A DNA stretch of 64,000 nucleotides, from contig JAKCFJ010000001.1 of the NCBI GenBank assembly GCA_025041175.1, positions 1,736,001-1,800,000 of the forward strand. The letters are read 5' to 3'. Source of the DNA: Halobacteriales archaeon YIM A00010. GTDB lineage: Archaea > Halobacteriota > Halobacteria > Halobacteriales > Haloarculaceae. Each line of letters begins with the position of its first letter. The first letter of the stretch is position 1. The notes under the pieces were generated by a model. The model had not been told where the DNA came from and ran no database searches. It worked only from the letters and a program-made list of their open reading frames with translations. The position numbers and the translations under genes are program-made. Of this stretch, positions 34,095 to 42,719 are shown piece after piece.

Positions 34095-35391
34095 CGGCGT
34101 AGTCGTCGTAGGTCGGTCGCCCCTGCTTCGGTGGGAACGAATCGAGCGGTGCCGTCGTCTGCTCGCCGCTCTGCATGTCCTTGATCGTCACCTGCTCGGA
34201 TTCGAGATCCTGCTCGCCAACGATGATCACTGTTTGGGCGTTGATGCTGTCGGCGTACCCCATCTGCGCCCCGAAGCTCCGTCCCGACACGTCGGTTTCG
34301 ACGGTGTGACCGAGCGAACGGAGTTGCTGAACGATTCCTGCCGCCACGCCTCGCGTCTCGCCGACTTGGAGGACGTAGTAGTCGGTCGTGATCGTCTCTT
34401 CGGGCCACACGCCCGCCCGTTCGAGCAGCAACGAGAGCGTCGCGTGTCCCAGAGCAACCCCGACCGCAGGCGTCGGCTGGCCGCCGTACCCCTCGATCAA
34501 CTCGTCGTACCGACCGCCACCGAACACAGACCGGGAGACGTCACCCGTCGAGTCGAAGCACTCGAAGACGGTGCCTGTGTAATAATCCAACCCGCGGGCC
34601 GTGTCCAGAGAGAGCGTGCAGTATTCGCGCGCGCCGAAGTCCTCGGCAGCCGCCAACACGTCCTGGAGATTCGTGACGGCGGCCGTCAGCCGCTCGGTGT
34701 CCGAAAATTCCGTCAGCTCTGAGAGATCGTCGACCGACAGCAGCTCATCGAACGTTTTGGCTTGGGTTTCCGTCAGTCCGCTCTCGACCAACAGATCGTA
34801 GTACGCCGCCTGTTCGATCTTCTCGCACTTGTCGACCGCACGGATTGCCCCAGGAACGTCAACATCGGCGTCGAAGGACTCGAGCAGTCCACTCAGGATA
34901 TCTCGGTGGCTGATGCGGAACTCGAACTCCGAACCCGTGAGTCCGAGTTCGGTGAGTGCATCCGCCGTGAACGCGAGTATTTCGGCGTCTGCCGCCGGAT
35001 CAGACGAGCCGAAGCTGTCGACGTTCGTCTGGTAAAACTCGCGGAAACGACCCTGTTGGGGCTCTTCGTACCGCCAGAACGGGCGCGTGGAGAACCATTT
35101 GATCGGCTTTGGGAGCGCCTGCTGTTTGGCGACCACCATGCGCGCAACGGTCGGCGTCAGCTCCGGAGCGAGCGCGAGCTCCCGGTCCCCCTGGTCGGCG
35201 AACGAATACAGATCTTCGACGATCTCCTCGCCGCTTTTGTCGACGTACAGCTGTGTGCGTTCGAGTGCCGGTGTACCCACCTCTCGAAAGCCATACCGGC
35301 GGGCGACGCGCTCTAACGCGTCGATGACCTGCCGCCGCGCACCCATCTCCTCGGGATAGAAATCGCGGAACCCCTTGATGTGCTCGTACAT
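34087..35391 (-). CDS. hisS: Histidyl-tRNA synthetase
   Basis: Class II HisRS of 434 residues. It starts with MYEHIKGFRDFYPEEM; motif 1 lies in the region GTPALERTQLYVDKSGEEIV, motif 2 is FWRYEEPQQGRFREFYQTNVDSFG, and the histidine-specific GLDYYTGTVFE and VGVALGHATLSLLLE (motif 3 region) are present. The C-terminal anticodon-binding domain begins near YYVLQVGE. ATG 35391 is preferred; a longer frame adds an unconserved leader. It sits 60 bases after the PDCD5 gene and overlaps truA. Confidence 0.96.
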   Translation of the reverse strand: MYEHIKGFRDFYPEEMGARRQVIDALERVARRYGFREVGTPALERTQLYVDKSGEEIVEDLYSFADQGDRELALAPELTPTVARMVVAKQQALPKPIKWFSTRPFWRYEEPQQGRFREFYQTNVDSFGSSDPAADAEILAFTADALTELGLTGSEFEFRISHRDILSGLLESFDADVDVPGAIRAVDKCEKIEQAAYYDLLVESGLTETQAKTFDELLSVDDLSELTEFSDTERLTAAVTNLQDVLAAAEDFGAREYCTLSLDTARGLDYYTGTVFECFDSTGDVSRSVFGGGRYDELIEGYGGQPTPAVGVALGHATLSLLLERAGVWPEETITTDYYVLQVGETRGVAAGIVQQLRSLGHTVETDVSGRSFGAQMGYADSINAQTVIIVGEQDLESEQVTIKDMQSGEQTTAPLDSFPPKQGRPTYDDYADG

Positions 35392-35451
35392 ACGCGACAC
35401 TCTCGGAGAATACACTTCAACTGTGCGGTAGCGCAAGCCCGGCCAGGAGAG

Positions 35452-35796
35452 CTAGCGTCTGCGGATGTCGAAGCTCTGTGAGTCCGGCGTCAGTTCGCTG
35501 AGCAGCTGTTTCATCTGGTCTTCGTCGATCTTGCCCTGAACGCGGCCGCTCTGTGCGAGCGAGAGAATCTGGCGCTCGATCTGATCGCCGTGCTCGGGTT
35601 TGGACATCTTCACCGTGTTGAGACGCTTTCTCGCACCGTCGGTGAGATGCTGTCGGAGCACCGCTTTTTTCTGGGCTTCCGCCTGCTCCTGTTGGGCCTG
35701 GAGCGCATCCTCGTCGACCTCTTGTTGTTGCTGTTGCTCTTTGAGCTGTTCCATCTTCTTCTCTCTGAGTTCCTCGAGCTCGTCCTCACTCGACAT
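35452..35796 (-). CDS. PDCD5-family DNA-binding protein
   Basis: A 114-residue archaeal homologue of human PDCD5 (TFAR19). An acidic N-terminus and a long Gln-rich helix ([20 protein letters not shown]) precede the conserved three-helix core ([20 protein letters not shown]) and the C-terminal [15 protein letters not shown]. The function in archaea is unknown; association with translation genes is conserved, and here it lies directly after rps19e. Two ATGs six bases apart (35802, 35796) are possible; the second is chosen. Confidence 0.93.
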   Translation of the reverse strand: MSSEDELEELREKKMEQLKEQQQQQEVDEDALQAQQEQAEAQKKAVLRQHLTDGARKRLNTVKMSKPEHGDQIERQILSLAQSGRVQGKIDEDQMKQLLSELTPDSQSFDIRRR

Positions 35797-35880
35797 GTTC
35801 ATCGATTAGTGAGGGCGACACAAAACCGTGACGGGCCGAACCTATCGGTCCGCCGATCGGAGAACCGACCGTCAGAACGC

Positions 35881-36330
35881 TCACGCGTAGCGTTCTAGCT
35901 CGGGTCGATCGAGATCCTCGAGCACGTCGGATGCGGTCTCATCGAGGAGCGATCGGCCCTCACCGGAGATCCGTCGTCCTTCGCCCTCCGCGATTTCCAC
36001 GAGTCCCTCCGATTCGAGCTGTTGGAGAATGGTACGAATGATGTTACCGCTGGCGTCGGCTTTCATGTCCGGACGGACGCGGTACCGCGTCGATCCCTGT
36101 TTCGATCCGCCGTACTGCGTGCGAAGCCGTTCGATCCCGACCGGACCGTCCATCGCAACCCTCCGGAGCAGACTGGCTCCACGGCGCTGCCAGAAGTCTT
36201 CTGTTTCCGGGGGGAGTTCGCTGGAGACGCCCGATTTCGCGTAGGCTGCCCACTCCGGCGCTTCGATGTCGAGCTTCTCGGCGACCGCCTCGATGAGCGC
36301 GTCCGCAGGCACGTCGTAAAACGTCGTCAT
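35881..36330 (-). CDS. rps19e: 30S ribosomal protein S19e
   Basis: Archaeal/eukaryotic-specific small-subunit protein (149 residues) needed for late 30S/40S maturation. The conserved sequence includes MTTFYDVPADALIEAVAEKL, PEWAAYAKSGVSSELPPETE, DFWQRRGASLLRRVAMDGPVG, the GSKQGSTRYRVRPDMKADAS loop and IIRTILQQLESEGLVE. ATG 36330 starts the conserved region; the frame upstream is antisense to thiL. S19e followed by PDCD5 is an archaeal conserved pair. Confidence 0.96.
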   Translation of the reverse strand: MTTFYDVPADALIEAVAEKLDIEAPEWAAYAKSGVSSELPPETEDFWQRRGASLLRRVAMDGPVGIERLRTQYGGSKQGSTRYRVRPDMKADASGNIIRTILQQLESEGLVEIAEGEGRRISGEGRSLLDETASDVLEDLDRPELERYA

Positions 36331-36427
36331 TACGGGTCTATCCTCTCGCGTGCTGTTTAAGGACATCGATACCGACCCATGTCGGGTGGGCACGCTCAAG
36401 GTGTTGTGCCGTGTAGTGGCAACGACT

Positions 36428-37288
36428 ATGCACGAACGGGCTGCGCTTTCGCTCATCGATTCGTGGCTCCCATCGGCGGGTGACGACGCGGCGGTCGTGG
36501 ACGATCTGGTGCTTTCGACGGACATGCTCCACGAAACGACGGATTTTCCGGCGGGAACCACGCGGTACACGGCGGGGTGGCGTTCGGTCGGGGCGTCGTT
36601 GTCCGACGTCGCTGCCATGGGCGTCGACGCAACCGCCGCGGTCGCGGTGTACGCCGCGCCGTCGTTCGAAACGGAGGAGCTTCGGGATTTCATCGACGGC
36701 GCACGAGCGGTGTGTGAGCTGTGCGGGGCGGCGTACGTCGGCGGAGATCTCGACGGCCACGAGGAGTTCACCGTTGCGACGACCGCCGTCGGCAGCGGTC
36801 ACGCGCCGGTTCCCCGCTCGGGTGCGACGCCGGGCGAAACCCTCTGTGTAACCGGCACTCTCGGGCGGAGCGCCGCCGCGCTCGAACTGTTCGAACGCGA
36901 CCCGGAGCTGGGGAACGATCTCTTTTGCTTCGAACCACGCGTCGACGCCGGGCGGGCGATCGCCCCACACGCGGGCGCGATGATGGATTCCAGCGACGGG
37001 CTTGCGCGGTCGCTCCACCAGCTCGCCGACGCCAGCGGCTGTGGGTTCGACGTGGAGCGCAACGAGCTCCCGATCGACGAGCGCGTTCGGGAGGTTACGA
37101 CCGATCCGACGGACGCGTTCGAGCGCGCCGTTCATTTCGGAGAGGACTTCGAACTCGTGTTCACGACGGACGACGTGGATGCGGTGCAGACGGCCTCGCC
37201 CACACCGGTGACGCCGATCGGAACCGTCTCCGAAAGCGGCGTGACGCTGGACGGCGAACCGCTCGAAAATCGTGGCTACAGTCACTAA
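36428..37288 (+). CDS. thiL: Thiamine-monophosphate kinase
   Basis: ThiL (286 residues) phosphorylates thiamine phosphate to thiamine diphosphate. Motifs: GDDAAVVDDLVLSTDMLHE near the N-terminus, GWRSVGASLSDVAAMG, the metal-binding GGDLDGHEEF and the later MMDSSDGLARSLHQLA. ATG 36428 puts MHERAALSLIDSWLP at the start; a longer frame adds an unconserved leader. It is divergent from rps19e and converges on an S2P protease gene (4 bases between stop codons). Confidence 0.95.
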   Translation: MHERAALSLIDSWLPSAGDDAAVVDDLVLSTDMLHETTDFPAGTTRYTAGWRSVGASLSDVAAMGVDATAAVAVYAAPSFETEELRDFIDGARAVCELCGAAYVGGDLDGHEEFTVATTAVGSGHAPVPRSGATPGETLCVTGTLGRSAAALELFERDPELGNDLFCFEPRVDAGRAIAPHAGAMMDSSDGLARSLHQLADASGCGFDVERNELPIDERVREVTTDPTDAFERAVHFGEDFELVFTTDDVDAVQTASPTPVTPIGTVSESGVTLDGEPLENRGYSH

Positions 37289-37292
37289 GGCA

Positions 37293-38435
37293 TCACACCA
37301 GCTGGAACGGGACCGGCGTGAAACAGAGCAGTCCGAGCACGAACGTGAGCACGCCGACCGCCATTCGTCGCGCATCGAGCGGCTCGTCGTGGATGGGATG
37401 GGCGGGGCCAGCGTACGCGAAGGCGATGGTGATGACGCCCCAGAAGAACCAGAGAAAGACGGATTCGAGCGCGAACTCGCGCACGAACAGCAGATACGAG
37501 CCGAGAACGAACAACGCGGCCGGAACGAGCGCCGCGACGGTCTCCTGTCGTTTGCCGAGCATCGCCCGCATGAGGTGGCCCCCATCGAGTTGGCCGACCG
37601 GAAGGAGATTAAGAAACGTGACGAACATCCCGACCCAGCCGCCGACAACGACGGGATTCACACGCATTCCGCTCTCGGCGAACGACAGCTGTGTGCCGGT
37701 GGCCGCCGCGATGAGCTGGATGATCGGCGGATAGTTCAGGCTCTGAATCTGGTAGATTGGTCCGTCGACGGCGACCGGTTCGAGCTGTAACCCGACGGTC
37801 GTCACGACGACGGCGGCGACCAGTCCCGCGAGTGGCCCGGCGACGCCGATATCGAACAGCGCCTTCCGGTTTGGTATCCGTCCTTTCATCTTTATGACGG
37901 CGCCCATCGTTCCGAAGATAGTCGGAACGGGGATGAAATACGGCAGGCTCGCGTTCACTTGGTGGTACCGGCTCATCACGTAGTGGCCGAGTTCGTGGAT
38001 GCCGAGCACCCCGAGCACGGCGAGTGCAAACGGCCACGTATGGAGGAAGGCGGACGGATCGCTCCCATCGAGTCCGTACCACCGAAGCCCAGCGTACAGC
38101 GTGGTTGCGACCGTGAGCAGCGCGAACAGGAGGTTGTTCCACGGAATCCCGTCGATGCCGATCGATCGTGGTTCGGCGACGAGCGCCCGTCGTTCCGTGC
38201 CGATCTCGACGCCGGTGATGGGATCGGTCTCCTGGTCGGTGACGGTTGCGAGTCGCACCTCGTAGCCGTGCTCCCGAAACAGTGGCCAGACGTGCCGTTC
38301 GAGCACTGGCGGCGACGCGATCGGCTCTCCGAAATACAACAGCCGATCACTCTCCTTGCGGATTTCGGTAACATCGAAAACCGACGAGAACGCTTCGACT
38401 GGGGGTCCACCAACCGGTTCGTCGGTGTCGGCCAT
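37293..38435 (-). CDS. Site-2 protease-type membrane metalloprotease (M50)
   Basis: A 380-residue intramembrane zinc protease. A soluble N-terminal domain (residues about 1-98) precedes six or so membrane helices. The metal site is IHELGHYVMSRY (H147, E148, H151), the second motif is NLLPVGQLDGGHLMRAM. The MKGRIPNRKALFDIGVAGPLAG segment is typical of the plant EGY/S2P-like group that also occurs in archaea. The substrate is unknown. ATG 38435 (MADTDEP) is chosen over an ATG 12 bases upstream. Confidence 0.92.
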   Translation of the reverse strand: MADTDEPVGGPPVEAFSSVFDVTEIRKESDRLLYFGEPIASPPVLERHVWPLFREHGYEVRLATVTDQETDPITGVEIGTERRALVAEPRSIGIDGIPWNNLLFALLTVATTLYAGLRWYGLDGSDPSAFLHTWPFALAVLGVLGIHELGHYVMSRYHQVNASLPYFIPVPTIFGTMGAVIKMKGRIPNRKALFDIGVAGPLAGLVAAVVVTTVGLQLEPVAVDGPIYQIQSLNYPPIIQLIAAATGTQLSFAESGMRVNPVVVGGWVGMFVTFLNLLPVGQLDGGHLMRAMLGKRQETVAALVPAALFVLGSYLLFVREFALESVFLWFFWGVITIAFAYAGPAHPIHDEPLDARRMAVGVLTFVLGLLCFTPVPFQLV

Positions 38436-38563
38436 TACCGACACCATGGCCTCAGCGAAAATAAACCCCGGGAGTGCCGCCGAATACGAAACGCAGGGCT
38501 CACAGCGATCGATGCCAGAGAGGAGGGCAGTGGACTACCCAAAGAGAGGGGGACCCAGTGGGC

Positions 38564-38827
38564 TTAGCTGTCTGCGGTGACCCGCCACGTCGTTGCGCTC
38601 GTGTACGACCACTTCTCGATCGAAAGCTCCGTGGCCGAATCACACAATTTGCACATCAGTGCGCCGATTTCCTTGGGAGAGAGACCAACGTCGTCAGCGA
38701 TGAACTTGCTTTTGAAATACACCTCGCCGTTCCCCTCCGCTGTCTGTCGGCGGAGATACGCGCGAAGACGCTCTTCTTTGTTTGCCGGGAGAGATTCGGT
38801 GTTGCGTTGAGAGGAGATTGCGCTCAT
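38564..38827 (-). CDS. Small winged-helix-like protein, DUF7123 family
   Basis: An 87-residue haloarchaeal protein. The central part (ERLRAYLRRQTAEGNGEVYF, then KSKFIADDVGLSPKEIGALM) looks like a winged-helix fold recognising DNA, and CKLCDS carries two cysteines. The C-terminus SIEKWSYTSATTWRVT is conserved in this family, often called DUF7123. The function is unknown; a regulatory role is inferred from the fold. A TATA-like GCTTATATGC lies at 38862-38871 on the minus strand, 39 bases upstream of the ATG. Confidence 0.8.
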   Translation of the reverse strand: MSAISSQRNTESLPANKEERLRAYLRRQTAEGNGEVYFKSKFIADDVGLSPKEIGALMCKLCDSATELSIEKWSYTSATTWRVTADS

Positions 38828-38861
38828 TCTTTCATCACGTCTTTCCCAACACCGGACATCA

Positions 38862-38871
38862 GCATATAAGC
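38862..38871 (-). promoter_or_regulatory. Promoter TATA element of the DUF7123 gene
   Basis: Minus-strand GCTTATATGC, centred about 39 bases before the start codon at 38827; a leader of roughly a dozen bases is predicted. Confidence 0.45.
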
Positions 38872-39122
38872 CGAGGAATGCTAGGCTTAATTCACGCTGG
38901 GCCCGCGCAAATCCGGGTAAATGCCCGTAAAACGTACTCTTCACAACTGTCTCAGATGCCGTTAGACGTTTTAAAACCCGAGCTGCAGCCGTCGTTTCGG
39001 ATTAGGGTATCGATCGTGGTTTTCGGATTGCCTTTCGAGTTTTCCGCCTCTCGTTGTTCCGGAAGGGGCAAATATATCCTGTATTCCGGTAGGGAATCGA
39101 CCGATCAGTACGCTCGCGCGGC

Positions 39123-39947
39123 TCACTGGGCGTGTGAACGCTCGTGGACCCAGAACTCCTCATCGGTCGTGACCTCCTTTTTGAACAGCGGCACCTCGTC
39201 CTTGAGCCGGTTGATACCGTCTTCGACGGTGCGAAACGCCTCCTCGCGGTGTCCAGCGAGCACGACCACGAAGACGATGTCCTCCCCGCGCTCGATGACG
39301 CCGGTTCGGTGGTGGAGACACACCGCATGGACGCCGTCGCGGTCTTCGAGTTCGGCGCTGATGGTTCGCATGCGATCGGCCGCAACGTCCTCGTAGGCCT
39401 CGAACTCCAGCCGTTCGGTGGGTGAATCGTCGGAGTCGTCTTTCGCGCGCACGCGACCAGTGAACGTGGCGATAGCACCCGCCCGGTCAGCGCGCGGCGA
39501 GCGTTTCACGCGCTCGACGAGCGATTCGAGTGTTTCGTGGGGTTCGGTCGCGTGGATGGCGTCGATGAGGGGGGCGAGCGAACAGTCGTTCGGATCCTCG
39601 ACCGACGCGATCGGCTCACCGGCGTGCTCAGCGTCGACAACGATGGTGGGAAGCGATTCCTCCGAAACGCCCGCAAGGAGGCAGTAGTCGTAGTCGGGAG
39701 CGAGTTCATCGAGCGTTTCGGACACCGATCGGTCGTCTCCGTCGTTGTGGGCGGTCCAGCCGTCGGGGCTGATCCCGACAGAGACACCGGCTCCCGTGGC
39801 GGTGTAGCCGATCGCGTCCTCGAACCCCGGCGCAGGGGCGACCGGGAGCGAGGAGACCGTTGCGACCGATCCGCCGGTCGAGAGCTCGCTGACCAGCCGT
39901 TCGACCAGGGTCGACGCGTCGGAGCCGACGACGGTGACAGTGTGCAT
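39123..39947 (-). CDS. moaE: MobB-like/MoaE fusion, molybdopterin synthase large subunit
   Basis: A 274-residue fusion. The C-terminal domain (from about residue 125) is MoaE: AGAIATFTGRVRAKDDSDDS, LEFEAYEDVAADRM, CLHHRTGVIERGED and the active-site lysines in VPLFKKEVTTDEEFW. It transfers sulfur from the small-subunit (SAMP/MoaD) thiocarboxylate to make molybdopterin. The N-terminal about 120 residues resemble MobB, but the P-loop is degenerate: the start reads TVVGSDASTLVERL without the GKTT of a working Walker A, so GTP binding there is doubtful. It lies next to the nested MITE pair and is otherwise isolated. Confidence 0.9.
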   Translation of the reverse strand: MHTVTVVGSDASTLVERLVSELSTGGSVATVSSLPVAPAPGFEDAIGYTATGAGVSVGISPDGWTAHNDGDDRSVSETLDELAPDYDYCLLAGVSEESLPTIVVDAEHAGEPIASVEDPNDCSLAPLIDAIHATEPHETLESLVERVKRSPRADRAGAIATFTGRVRAKDDSDDSPTERLEFEAYEDVAADRMRTISAELEDRDGVHAVCLHHRTGVIERGEDIVFVVVLAGHREEAFRTVEDGINRLKDEVPLFKKEVTTDEEFWVHERSHAQ

Positions 39948-39974
39948 ACCCCACGTAACTATCGCGTCCGTTTA

Positions 39975-40180
39975 TACTGTCGGTCATACGTACGTGACTC
40001 GACAGTACCGTTTTCGGGAGCACGGAGCAGGTGCCTGACTGAAGGCCAGCGAGTGTTCAATACTGTCGGACAGAGGTGATTGAATATCAGATGCTGGTTA
40101 ACCGCCGGACAGCAGATGGATATTCAATCTGAATCCGTCTGTGGCTCTGTCCGACAGTAAACGATCCACGACCGACAGTA
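39975..40180. mobile_element. MITE-like element, family 1, copy C (interrupted)
   Basis: The outer element has termini TACTGTCGGTCAT (39975-39987) and the inverted equivalent CGACCGACAGTA (40169-40180). Without the nested insertion at 40061-40159 it is about 107 bp, the same size as copies A and B. The GCGAGTGTTC motif next to the insertion corresponds to the CCGAGTGTTCC of copy B and to the complement of the same block in copy A. Confidence 0.75.
40061..40159. mobile_element. MITE-like element, family 2, copy D, nested in copy C
   Basis: A 99-bp element with perfect 15-base inverted ends TACTGTCGGACAGAG and CTCTGTCCGACAGTA. An internal inverted pair (ATTGAATATC... with ...GATATTCAAT) suggests it can fold into one long hairpin. 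The dinucleotide AA flanks it on both sides; alternatively TA is part of the duplication. It interrupts the family 1 element C and is homologous to copy E at 21167-21261 in inverted orientation. Confidence 0.8.
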
Positions 40181-40273
40181 TAGAAATTTTGCAGGTGATT
40201 CGTCCCCAGCCACGGTGGGATGGAGAATTCCCCTTGGACAACTTTAAACGGGTAACAGGGTTACGGCGTGACA

Positions 40274-40954
40274 ATGAGAGTAATCGTTTCCGTCGGTGGG
40301 AGCGTTCTCGCGCCGGATCTCGACAGCAAGCGCGTGGAGGCGTACGCCGACTGCGTCGAAACGCTCCGTTCGGCGGGCCACGAGATCGGTCTCGTCGTCG
40401 GCGGGGGCCGGGTTGCCCGCGAGTACATCGAGACGGGTCGTGATCTGGGGGGCAACGAGATGGCGCTCGATCAGCTCGGGATCGGGGTGACGCGGCTCAA
40501 CGCCCGGCTCCTCATCGCAGCGCTCGGGGATGCGGCCGCGCCAACGCCGCCCGAGAGCTACGAGACCGCCGCGGCTGCGCTCCGGCGCACCGAAATCCCG
40601 GTGATGGGCGGGATGGTGCCCGGACAGACCACCGATGCGGTGGGGGCCGCACTCGCGGAAACCGTGGACGCCGAGCTGCTCGTCTACGCCACGAGCGTCT
40701 CGGGGGTGTACAGCGACGACCCCGAGAAGAGCGCCGATGCGACTCGCTACGAGGAGCTTGCGACGACCGACCTCGTCGACATCATCGGGGGGATCGAACT
40801 GAGCGCGGGAAGCAACGCGCCGGTCGATATCCTCGCGGCGAAGATCATTCAGCGTTCTGAGACCCGAACGATCGTGCTGGACGGCACCGATCCCGACGCC
40901 GTCCGACGGGCGATCGACGCCGGTGAGCACGACGGCACGGAGATCGTCCCATGA
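40274..40954 (+). CDS. pyrH: UMP kinase, archaeal PyrH
   Basis: A 226-residue amino-acid-kinase-fold UMP kinase converting UMP to UDP. MRVIVSVGGSVLAPDL at the start (phosphate loop), GLVVGGGRVAREYIE, the PVMGGMVPGQTTDAVGAALA block and SVSGVYSDDPEKSADA near the nucleotide site match archaeal PyrH. ATG 40274 is preferred to the GTG six bases upstream. It overlaps lysS by 4 bases (ATGA), so the pair is translationally coupled. Confidence 0.94.
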   Translation: MRVIVSVGGSVLAPDLDSKRVEAYADCVETLRSAGHEIGLVVGGGRVAREYIETGRDLGGNEMALDQLGIGVTRLNARLLIAALGDAAAPTPPESYETAAAALRRTEIPVMGGMVPGQTTDAVGAALAETVDAELLVYATSVSGVYSDDPEKSADATRYEELATTDLVDIIGGIELSAGSNAPVDILAAKIIQRSETRTIVLDGTDPDAVRRAIDAGEHDGTEIVP

Positions 40955-42606
40955 CCGGCGCGAACGACGACAGTTCGGGCTCGGACGACACAGGTCCACG
41001 GGAGGACCACCAGGCGTTTTGGGCCGACGCGGTCGCCGACGAGATCGAAGCCCGCAATCCCGACGAACCGATCACAATCAAGGGCGGCGTTTCCCCCTCC
41101 GGCGTTCCCCACATCGGTCACCTGAACGAGATCATGCGGGGGTATTTCGTGGCCCAAGCGCTCAGGGATCGGGGGCACGCGGTCGAGCAAGTGTTCACGA
41201 GCGACGACAAGGATCGGCTGCGGAAGATGCCCCGAACGCTCGCCTCCCTCGACTGGGAGATTGTCGGTCTCGACGAGGTAGACGCCGGTGCGCTCGGAGA
41301 GAACCTCGGCAAACCCCTGACCGACGTTCCAGATCCCTTTGGCTGTTGTTCCTCGTTCGGCGCTCACCAGACCGAGCTGTTGCGCAAGAGCGCCGAGGCG
41401 ATGGGCGTGCCGATCGAGATCGTTTCGAACACCCAACTGTACGCCGAGGGCGCGTTCGAGTCCGTCACCCGGACTGTGCTCGAACGACGGGAGCGCGCCC
41501 GCGAGATCCTCGCTGACTACCAAGAGAAGGTCGACGACTCCTACGTTCCGTTTTCTCCCCAGTGTGAAGCGTGTGGTCACCTGACCGAAACCGTGACGGC
41601 GATCGATCTAAATTCCGAGACGGTCGATTACGTCTGTGAATCGGTCGAAGCGGGCAACCGGATCATCGAGGGCTGTGGCCACGAGGGAACGGCGACGCTC
41701 CGGGAGGGAAAGCTTCCCTGGCGATTCGAGTGGCCGGCCCAGTGGCGAGTGCTCGGCGTCGATTTCGAGCCGTTCGGGAAGGACCACGCGGAAGGCTCGT
41801 GGCCCAGCGGCGAGGAGATCTGCCGCGAGCTGCTCGACACCGAGCCACCCGTTCCGATGGTGTACGAGTGGTTCACCTACAACGGGTCGGCGCTGTCTTC
41901 GTCCTCGGGGCACGTCATCACCGTCGACGAGGTGCTCTCGGTGCTCGAACCCGAAGTGTTCCGGTATTTCTTCACGAAGGATCCCGGCCGTGCGCGCGAT
42001 TTCGACGTTCGACAGCTTGACCAACTGGTCGACGAGTTCGATCGGTTCGAGTCGGTCTGCTTCGACCGGGTCGACGCGACCGACCGCGAGCGCGCGGTCG
42101 CCGAGCGGGCGTACCCGATGGTCGTCGATTCGGTACGGGAAGAACGGATCCGTATTCCCTACACGTTCGCTGCCGTGCTCGGAATGACCGACGACGAGGC
42201 GCTTCGGGCGTCGATGGCCCGCCGCAGCGGCCACCTCCCCGACGATGCGCCGGAGTGGGTCGTCGAGGACGCGCTCGCGCGCGTCGAGAACGCCCGCACG
42301 TGGGCGGTGCGAACGGACAACGAGTACAACTACCGGCTCGCCGAATCGCTGCCCGAGATCTCGGTTTCGGCGAGCGAAGCGGCAGCGCTCGATTCGCTCG
42401 CGGATCTCATCGAGCGCGAACACCCCGATGGAGAAACCCTACAACAACAGATCTACGACACCGCCCGCGAGCACGGGATCGAAGTGGGTGACTTTTTCGA
42501 GCTGGGCTATCGACTGTTTCTCGATCAGCCACAGGGTCCCCGGCTCGGCCCGTTTCTCGCAGCAATGGACCGGGCGTTCGTGACCGGGCGCCTCCGCCGG
42601 GAATGA
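40951..42606 (+). CDS. lysS: Lysyl-tRNA synthetase, class I
   Basis: Class I LysRS (551 residues), the form used by most archaea instead of the class II enzyme. The HIGH signature is PHIGHLNE (about residues 53-60), and the KMSKS loop appears as the haloarchaeal variant ALSSSSGHVIT (about residues 313-323). A CxxC-type motif occurs in PQCEACGHL, and the class I-specific SDDKDRLRKMP block follows the HIGH region. It is coupled to pyrH by a 4-base overlap. Confidence 0.95.
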   Translation: MTGANDDSSGSDDTGPREDHQAFWADAVADEIEARNPDEPITIKGGVSPSGVPHIGHLNEIMRGYFVAQALRDRGHAVEQVFTSDDKDRLRKMPRTLASLDWEIVGLDEVDAGALGENLGKPLTDVPDPFGCCSSFGAHQTELLRKSAEAMGVPIEIVSNTQLYAEGAFESVTRTVLERRERAREILADYQEKVDDSYVPFSPQCEACGHLTETVTAIDLNSETVDYVCESVEAGNRIIEGCGHEGTATLREGKLPWRFEWPAQWRVLGVDFEPFGKDHAEGSWPSGEEICRELLDTEPPVPMVYEWFTYNGSALSSSSGHVITVDEVLSVLEPEVFRYFFTKDPGRARDFDVRQLDQLVDEFDRFESVCFDRVDATDRERAVAERAYPMVVDSVREERIRIPYTFAAVLGMTDDEALRASMARRSGHLPDDAPEWVVEDALARVENARTWAVRTDNEYNYRLAESLPEISVSASEAAALDSLADLIEREHPDGETLQQQIYDTAREHGIEVGDFFELGYRLFLDQPQGPRLGPFLAAMDRAFVTGRLRRE

Positions 42607-42719
42607 AACCAACGGGAACGATAGGCGTGATGTATCCGATCGTGAACGGCAACGATACTGAAACATCACGACGTGAAAGAAGATAAGGCTCATACGAGTA
42701 CCACTGTTTGAGACGAACG

